Assembly (NCBI GenBank): GCA_004151065.3
Contig: NWUY0300050953.1
Coordinates: 6,303 to 17,898, forward strand
Reading direction: 5' to 3'
DNA length: 11,596 nucleotides
Source of the DNA: Larix sibirica
Taxonomy: Eukaryota > Streptophyta > Pinopsida > Pinales > Pinaceae
Shown piece after piece: positions 1 through 9,000 of the stretch (the stretch's first letter is position 1; every line of letters begins with the position of its first letter). Under the pieces are notes generated by a model. The model was not told the origin of the DNA and did no database searches. It worked only from the letters and a program-made list of their open reading frames with translations. Position numbers and translations under genes: made by a program.

Positions 1-79
1 TGCTGAGTACAATAGTGCCAATACCAGAGCAATGTTGAAACATTGTACCATCAAATTCACCTGTTTAACAGGATAAGTG
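1..79 (-). CDS. AAPT1: Probable AAPT exon G, cut by the window edge
   Basis: This is the only stretch between exon F and the window edge in which I found AAPT-like coding. From 79 downward, after an acceptor reading TTGAG, the C joins the AA of exon F to give N. The frame then reads [20 protein letters not shown] and continues ALLYSA to position 1 with no stop. Angiosperm AAPT has NTSNVYKVVQSRN...MVLALAMLYPF here, so N-T, V, a VQ-x2-N pattern and a VLAL...LY helix recur, but not all in one ungapped register. The acceptor context is weak: the pyrimidine tract lies some 25 bases away with other AGs between. The better-looking acceptor AAACAG|GTG, 17 bases downstream in the transcript, would need an unseen extra exon to keep frame. 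The exon is plausible, but its exact start is uncertain. Confidence 0.5.
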
Positions 80-3000
80 CTCAAGTACTTATGCTCTAAT
101 TCGGCAAAATAAATAAAGAAGAATACTGTAGCCCTTGAGCAGAAAGCAAATTTGGCAAATAAACCCAAGTGCACTATATGATTTGATTCAGTAGAACTTA
201 CACCTGCCTCACAAAGATGGCAGAAACTACAAAAACTACTGTTTTGAAGGAGATTTATAGACATGCCTTTCTCACACCGCTCTCAAAATTTACACAGCAC
301 ATAATTTTTACATTCATCTTAAATATGCACCAACTGCAGCAAGCTGAGGATTACCAAAAGAGAAAAAAGTGTATATGGCTAGATGAACAATGAAAATAGC
401 ACACAGATGGTATAGTACTTGTTATCACCCAAAATTGTCGCCTAGGGAATTTTCCCCAAGGGAAGTCAAAAGATCAGCTAGGAAGGGTGTCTTCCACCAA
501 CACACTTGCTCCTACTTTTAGGTCAGTGCTTTTCTGACCTAAGAATGGAATCTCTAATGATAACTCACTGCAATCTCAAAAATATGCAATAAAACCACTT
601 CACATTTACAAATAAGCAGAGATGGTATAGTACTTTTCTTAGCACCCGAAATTGTCCCCTAGGGAATTTGCCCCAAGGGAGGTTGAAAGACCAGCTAGGA
701 AGAGTGTCTTCCTCCAACACACTTCCTCTTACTTTTAGGTCAGTGCTTTTCTGTCCTAAGGGTGGAATCCCTAATGATAAATCACTGCAATCTCAAAAAT
801 AGACGCTAAAACCACTTCATATCTGCAAATAATCTTGCAGATCTGTGTCAAAACACCTTGAAAACAACAAAATAAATCTGATTACTATGCACAAAATCCC
901 CAAATCTGTGAGTGTTACTTGAGGCCTGTATTTTATTGCCTGATATCTGCAAAGAAATATCTCAAACAATGAATCAAATACTCGTTTAAATCACATTTTG
1001 ACCAGTGCCTTTAGTCCAATGGGTATGGACAGAGAAAATAAGAGAATGTTGACATGGCAAGCTAATTTTTGTGAGCTCAGAAACATTCACATCGAAATCC
1101 AAGAACTAGAAAGAAATCAAAGAACAAGCTCTCATATATTCAACACCCCAGTAATTGGCTACCAAGAGGATGATTTTCTTCGTTAACCCCCTAACTTAGA
1201 TTCTTGCAAGAGCAGAATATCAAGATTAACAATGGAAATAGTAATATACCTAGGAGCATATCGATAAGCATACCTAGCAGCAGAAACAGCATAGTCCCTT
1301 CATTATTCAATTCCGGGTCCTATTGAAGCAACACCACCTATAGGGGAATAAATATAGGGGCCTTACTGGGTCTTACCTGAACTCGAAGAGTTGGTCCTGG
1401 TAAACCCCTTCTTATAAATAAGACCATGCCTTCCATCTTTTCAGGTGCATCTTCCATGACATGAGGCTAAATTGATGGGAACCAATTCATCTAGAGCATG
1501 CTAAAGGGCTGTAAAGATGTTACTTGTTACTACTTTGTCAATTGTGAGAATAAGATGAAAAGGACCTACCTAAAGACGCTGGAGAAAATGTAAGCAGCAT
1601 GAAAGGATCCTTTAATATCTTTGGCATCCCTTGAAACTACAGGAAACAAAGGAAATGATAGAAAATATCCAGGAAATACCTAGGAAACGACCAAGAAACT
1701 CAAGAAAGCCACTGAGAAATAGCATCAACGGTTTCTGGAAAAAGTTGAAAACTGTTGCTTTTTTTCCATGTGACCAAAAACATTCCAAAAGCCATTCTCA
1801 ACCTAGGATTTCTTCACGTTCGGGAAATGTGTCTTGAGCTACTCAAAAATAACTTCTGAGATACAAGGTGAGAATTTATATTCTCAATTTTTCATACCCT
1901 TTTCCAAGAGACACATTACAATAAAAAAACTGACTAGTTTTTAATAATGCTAACATCTTATTAGCAGCAATGTTACACAACTTGCAATCTGCAACGCTTT
2001 GGTTAACCCGAAGTGGACAGTCAACTGGCAACTCAGCACAAAATTCAGCAAACATTCAACTTATTAAAAAATCAGGTACCTACACTAAAGAAAATCAAGG
2101 AGAAACTTGGTATAACTCTGCATACCTGTAGACCAAATGGAAAAACAGAGTATGATTGATTTTGACTTATAAGAGTTTTGAATCAACTTACCAGCTCGAA
2201 GAGTGGAGTCAACTCACAAGTAATCACAGAGTTATAATGAATCTCGTTTCTATGGTTGCAATTTAATAATATCAAGGTGCCCTCCATCAAATATGTTACA
2301 AAGGGAACAAAATTAAAGAGATACGAACTTCTTTTATATAGATTATTTTAACTTGATATTAAAGGGAAACAATTAACTTAGTTTTTCATAACTCCACCAC
2401 TTATTTACTAAGTTGCAAGAAACATGGAAACAGGTACAAATTTCAGAAAAAGAAATGCTTGGAAACATAACACCCCCCCCCCCACAAAATGGGTATGTCG
2501 GGGGAAATATAAAAATACAATATATATATATATTGTTAGTCTTAGACTATCTAATTACGTATCTTACGTATTACATCTTATATCTTATAAATCAAGATTA
2601 TATATATATATATATATATATAAACTATCTAATTAAGTATCTTACGTATTAAATTTTATATCTTATAAATCAAGATTTATAACAAAAATTTTATATATAA
2701 CATTTTATATTCATTTTATGTCTTATAAATCAAGATTTATATATATTAAGTTTTAGATTAGAACTTATGTAATATATAATATATTTATATAATATATTAT
2801 AGATTCGACAATGGCGTCGACAGTTAACTTAGCGATTTGAACAATACTAGTCGCTTAAACATAATGTATTCGCAATTTATGGTTTAGCTAATATATCTGC
2901 CATGTGATCTCTGCGATGATAACGGCATATGCAGTCTGCAGACGGCTGAATTCTCATCTTTCCTGGGATCAATTAATTTGAATATTTGCTACATCCATGC

Positions 3001-6000
3001 AACATATGATATCCACACCTGTCTTCATTTCGAATTTCATGGACAAAATCTGGTAAACACAGTGACTTAGGTTGTAGAGAATGTTTGCAAAAACCCACTT
3101 TTTGGCAGATTTAGCTAAAGTCTACAATTGAGAAAACTTCTCCAAATAGAAAGAACATTACCCCTACATACAATTTAACACGCATCACCTACTCTAGCTT
3201 GAAACTCGGGAGGAATCAAGGTAAAAATTTTAAAAAGCCAATCATAAGATTCTGCAACGAAAATATTTGATCTAACTTTACAATTTGGCAAAGCAAGAAA
3301 GAAGCATAGGAAAGCACGTTGAGGACCAAACACAAACACAAACACAAAAGATAAGATACTAATAATAGCAGAAAAAATACTTGCTTCACAGAATTACAAG
3401 TCAGTAATACTGATGGTAGCAAACTTACTTGTATCCAACAGTAGGTAGCACGCCAAAAATCACCATGATATACAAAACAAGGTCGAATAAAGGAATATCT
3501 GCATATGTTCAGAAAATTAGTGTGCTAGAATACTGGCAACATAAGAATGGCACTTAACCTTGAAACAGAAACAAAAATTGAGTTGATACATTAATAGTAA
3601 TAATTTCATAATAATAAAATATACACACTACATGTCACAATGAAAGTTGCCGTCTCAGCCTACACATCCCATGAAAACTAGAAAGTTACAGATAAAGCAG
3701 CACCAACAATTTTTAACCCTTGGCAATGTTTAATTAAAATAATATTTTACACAATGTGTGCTATCCTTCAAATGTCAATCCGTTTTTAACAAAGTAAATA
3801 ACTTACCAGGGATAAATGGTACCCAGTAGAGGACCCTGATAGCTTGCCTACAGTCCTGTGCCCAAAATTCAGCACCTGCATATCAAGAATCCAACAACAC
3901 TTGATTTGAAAAATTCCTACACAACAGACTTTAGACAATCGTTTTATAGATACATGTCCAAGATCAAAAGAGACAAACAGGATTAGGAGATTTCTAATAT
4001 TATAGCATAAATAAGGTGCATTGATCATGAAAATGTTGATACATTTATATATTGTATATCAATGTCCAATTGTGGCCAAAATCGGCAAATGGAACTGCAA
4101 AAGGTATAAGATATCAGTCAACATTGGGACTGCAAATGTTGGAAAAAGAAAAGCCTTAAAATGCTCTCAATGTGTAAAGGATGGGTGACAAACTGGGCTT
4201 GAAGAATGGCATGTGGAACAATCTATTTACAATGGAGTATGATTGATTGGACTCTCTCCAAACATGGTGAATCAGTTGATCAAACTAGGCACCCAATAGT
4301 AGGCTTGATGACACTGTCCAAAGGATGCATCTTCATTGGAATGTGTTGAAAATGCAAATGGAAATGCTAATTCTTGGGTTGCAGTTCTCATGGTCATTCT
4401 AGGGCCCATGAAATGGACCACAAGTGAATGAATATTGTGGTGATCCCTACCTCAGCCCCTCTCAAAAAGAAATGAAAATCAACATAGTGTTTCCAAAACA
4501 AGTGTTTCCAACTGCGTTTGAAGACCTTTGTGGGAGGAGGCCGACAAGACCAGTGTAGAAATTTCAAAAAACTGTGCAATCTGTAATGTCCACCTCACTT
4601 CAATGAGGTCACGGACTTATCACATAGAACTTTCAGCCTTGGTGCTAAGCTCAAATATTGAGAAATGCACCTGCAAATATCTGAAATCTGTACACCACTA
4701 CTCTAGGCAAGTACAAGTAGATAAACACCACAAAATACTTCAACACTAGATCAATACAATAGCCCTTAGGGCATGATGTAATCAAGCACGCAACTCTGAA
4801 TTACATTCATTAACAATGGAAATATAACAGCACATTTCAAATCTGAAGTTTCATCTAAGGCATGCTATATCACTCAGATTTCGGCCTTGCTGTCTCAATA
4901 AATCAGCATATCAAAACAGCAATGAAACTTGCCAATAACCAATAAAATCAGATCTGCAAGCACAAAATTAGGACGGCAATCGTACAACTTCTTACCATCA
5001 CAATAAAGACGATAAAGTACAGTACTTAGCTCATCCCAAGCTGGTACAACAAGTCCCTTCAGCTCATCCCAAATAAGGACTCTTCAACGCATCCCAAACC
5101 CTAGCTAGGGCATCCACAAACACTGCAAACCCTACCCAGCAATAACAAGACCAAGTAAGACATCCCACCAAGCTACACAAGCCTATCCAAGGAGCTCAAT
5201 AACAAGCTAGCATCACACCAACTATCTAACCCAAAGCACTTGTATCAAACAAGCTTTGCATCGACGCATACTCTTCACTTGCATCTTACAAGCCCAGAAC
5301 CCTAGTGCACGCATCCCACAAGCACTATCCTCGTTAGAAGAGTAAATACATGTTATTCCAAGATAGTTCACATAGCTTGCATCACACCAGTTAACAATCT
5401 CTAAGACATGCTCTCTAAGAGTGACTGATTACAAAGGTATGCCTAATCGTGATAGTCCTCTAGTTATTTGGATTAGAGCTATAACCCGATTTAAAACTAG
5501 AGGTGGATGATATGTTGTGACGATGAGAGGGGGAACAAGCATATTGCATCATTAAATAGGTCAACAATAATGCAAGATAGTTAATATCGTGTCGAAGGTG
5601 GCACAGGTGGGAGGGAGGGGATATGGACGAGGTGTTGAGCTACCAGTCATAAAGGGGTGTAACATGTAAAATCCAAGATTGGTAATCAACATCAGACGGA
5701 AGAGAGGCTTTCTTAGGGAGGAGGGTATGCTAAAAGGAGTAAGGGGAATTATAGAGGGGCAACAGAAATTCACGTCTACTTGAAGGAAAAGACCCTCATT
5801 TCTTACATCAAGGAGACTTTGATACTCATGCCATGCAAATAGAATAAAGAGTGGGTCATGAGTGAGGACAAAACGTAGATATTTATGCAAGGTTTTGCAT
5901 TCTTCACAGTACCAACAGTTCATCGGGGTATTACCATGGAAGTGGACATGTTTGTTGTGGTGGTAAGAAAGTAGGATTCCAAATGACTTTTGACTGTGGG

Positions 6001-9000
6001 TCATATTTGGCCATGGCCATGTAAAGGGAAGAAAAGTTGGTAAAATGGGGGTAAGTTGGAAGAGGCAGAATGCATAGGCATCAATGTACTTGATATCAAA
6101 GTGAATCATAGTTTGTGGGTTATAAATTGAACTGGGAAGAAGGGATGGGGGGGAGGGCGGGTGTCCACTAGAGNTAAAGACCAAGTAAGCATGGTCAGCA
6201 ATGGGGAGTGGTGGGTGAGGGAAGAGATTCTGGAATGGAGAATCAGGGCCTGGTTAGCAATGACATGGTCAATAACATCAGCACCACTACGAGGAAAACA
6301 TCTGTACCTATCAGACTCTGGATCGCAGGAGTGTCCAACTGTCCATTAAGAATGATGAGACCATCAGATTCGGCAAGCTGGAGAATGTGTCTCCCATATG
6401 TAGTGATAGGGTTGGATCCATCCTTGACCCAATTGTTACGAAGTTTATAACTGAAAATGGCATGGCTGACACAATTACAACTGTTTACAGCAAGCTGAAC
6501 CCCAAGGCATGGTCAATAAAGTGTTTGGCAATTTGCATTTTACATGTATTTAATTTTATAGGGCATTTGTTAGGCCGAAAATATAATCCCATTGTGATAT
6601 ACATCACGTCCATTAATTGGTATTCTGTATATTAATATTGAGTTACATGGACCATAACTATCTCATTGAACCTAACCAATGGAAATGGTCTATTTCCATA
6701 CAAGAACAGACATACCCATAATGGTCAATGACATCTTTTTAATCCATCAAATACTGTTACATACTAATCACGTCATAATAACACACCAGATCAGAGTTCC
6801 TTATAAAAGAGATATTTATATAGAAATAGCATCAAAATAACTGGTCAGGTCAGAGTTCATTATAAAAGAGAAATAGATGTATATGTACACACACACATAC
6901 ACAAAAGGAGAGAATTTTATATTGATTTTGAATTTTGAGCTGGCAAAACTCAGGAATCAAACATATTTCCACAAATTATTAATGCCCATCTTCTGTATAT
7001 TGGGTGCAAAAGTTCTCTGCTAATATTTGTTCCAACAATATCCTTTGCCCAGTGCACAGACCATAGCATTATTTGGTATTTCACTGAAAACTCCACATGG
7101 CTACCAGAGATGACTTGCAAAAAGTCATCTCTTCAATTGTTATGCTTCATATGTCTTCAGATTGATCAGAATTGTGTCTTTAATTTTCAGATCTTCTAAT
7201 AATATGTTAGTCCACTAAAAGCTACAACTATTATGAAATAGAGTAGAATACTTTAAATTCCCTCAAACATAGATTTGACATCTGTGCACATGCTCATTAA
7301 TCTCACTGAAAAAATTCATATTTCTTGCAGCTTGGACTCTTTAAACTAAAATGTTATCCCTCTATCATGCTCACAGTTCCTATAATCGGAAACTTAAAAC
7401 AACACCAATGCAGAGACAGCGATTGCTAATCATGCTATTTAGAGTTGTGAGCAGAAATTATCAGCATTGGCAAAAGCACAGAGACGGAGACTTACCTACA
7501 ATACCAGTGAAAAAATGAAGCATGTAGATCAACATTAGCCCTTCTGTTGGGCCATTGATCTCAGGGAGAATAAGTGTGTTTGTAAAGAAGCTGGTAACAC
7601 AAAAAGCAGTTGAGTAAGAAGTAACATACAACTGAAAACAATAAACCATTAGGAATAGCACAAAATAATTGTACACAAAAATAATGCATAAGCCATTGAT
7701 TTGCGTAGTTTGATATCAAGAGATACCCCAAAATATAATACTAACAAAGTATACATAAAGGAATCACTTTATAACATTATAGCAGGAAGTGCTAGTCTCT
7801 ACTCACTTGGTACCGCTTCATCCACAGACAAGTGCAAAGGCAAGAGTTAAATCACTAGTGTTATTGATTGAGGAGGGAGGACTACAAGTAAAAGTAATGT
7901 TGATTTATGATGTCATAGGTTAGGTGTTATGAGTTGTAACTTGACAGTTATGCAATGTACTCATACTCACCTCACAATTGAGTATGTAATAAGACATTAT
8001 ACATTGGAAGAATAACAATGATGTATACTTCCTCTCATGCATCTGCTTTTATCTGCATGTCTGCATTTTCTATCATGGTAATTGGCTTTTTAATTTTGAT
8101 GTATCCAAACATATGACTAACATGAGTAATTGATTTCTCAAGTTGAAAGGCAATAAGTTTTAATGACCCTTGGACAAAGAAAAATCCTTGAGAGTTGACT
8201 TGAGAAATTAAAAAATAAACTAAATTTCTAGAAGAAAAAGATAGTTCTCATTGATATGAAAGTTTACAAAGTCCATATAGCATGGATTTTCAGTGATAGC
8301 TCACTTCAAAAATGCATAGATGATACTATGTACTACAAAAAAAAAAGATTCTAGACGGTTGAGATGTATGTTGGTTGTCTTTTATGAGATTAAGTTTACA
8401 AAAGAACAGTGTTTTTTTTGTTTTGTAGAGAAGCAATCAAGTCTAACTTGTGATTTTGCAAGTCAGACTTTCTGAGTCAATCTGACATGCATTTGTCTTG
8501 TGGGTCTGAGTCATCACTTGCCAGTCAAAAATGTCAGTATGACTTGGGGGCGAGTCACTCGAAGGCACTGAGTCAAATCTCTACTACTATTTTCAGTTCA
8601 TGTCCATATTTACAGTAGCAATGTGCCATTTCTGCATTCAAGCACATTAGAACATACACGAGAGATGTAATGCAAATGAGTATTTTCATTAAATGGATAA
8701 ACAGATTTTTCGTCAGGTATACCATAATACAAAGGCCTGATGATTGAGTAATGGCCTTCCAACCTCTTGAACCCTTAAACATCCCTTGTCTATTAATTTC
8801 TTATTCTTCTAGATATACATGTCACATGTTTGACTTATTACACGCACTATCTACTTATATACAAAAGTGGCCATTACTAATTTAGCATTCTAACAAATCT
8901 ATCTTTTTCTATGCAATTGTAGGCCAGTATTATGTAGAATGTGAAAAGAGAATGTACATTTTTATACATGAAAGTCAGATATTTTATGAATGGTGGAGGA

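Larger units (their letters stand above)
80..3428 (-). other. AAPT intron F-G (3349 bp)
   Basis: This intron runs from GTAAGT at 3428 to an AG near 80. It contains a 215-bp tandem duplication (405-833), an AT-rich microsatellite block (2473-2810) and a short ACAAAC run (3326-3349). Between these I see only unstructured AT-rich sequence with scattered short ORFs lacking recognisable domains. A minus-strand hydrophobic ORF at 3216-3422 begins in the intron and is explained by T-rich sequence rather than by a gene. Confidence 0.6.
3876..7495 (-). other. AAPT intron D-E (3620 bp), with retroelement debris
   Basis: This is the longest intron, from GTAAGT at 7495 to a TGCAG acceptor at 3876. It contains a C-rich, G-poor stretch at about 5030-5345, then a sharp switch to G-rich plus-strand sequence at about 5515-6260 that coincides with a decayed retroelement ORF on the minus strand. 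A pair of 25-bp repeats sits at 6788-6871. The flanks 3876-5000 and 6900-7495 show no recognisable content. Confidence 0.8.

Noticed and set aside
2934-2943. Perfect palindrome GTCTGCAGAC
   Set aside because: A 10-bp palindrome is expected by chance in a window this long, and nothing else nearby supports a function.
3216-3422. A 68-codon hydrophobic minus-strand ORF as the next AAPT exon
   Set aside because: It begins inside the intron just after the exon F donor, has no suitable acceptor in phase, and its LCLCLC stretch comes from a simple repeat. It does not align with the NTSNVYKVV region of the family.
4394-4749. Overlapping short ORFs on both strands
   Set aside because: They have no domain, no splice-consistent boundaries and no similarity I recognise; they are chance open frames in intron sequence.
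5099-5110. CCCTAGCTAGGG as a telomere-like or functional palindrome
   Set aside because: It is a single 12-bp palindrome without tandem CCCTAAA units and is likely chance.
5561-6184. A 207-codon minus-strand ORF as an intact host gene
   Set aside because: It contains the ambiguous base near its start, has no promoter or complete domain, and is continuous in sense with frameshifted EEP-domain sequence upstream, so it is part of a dead retroelement.
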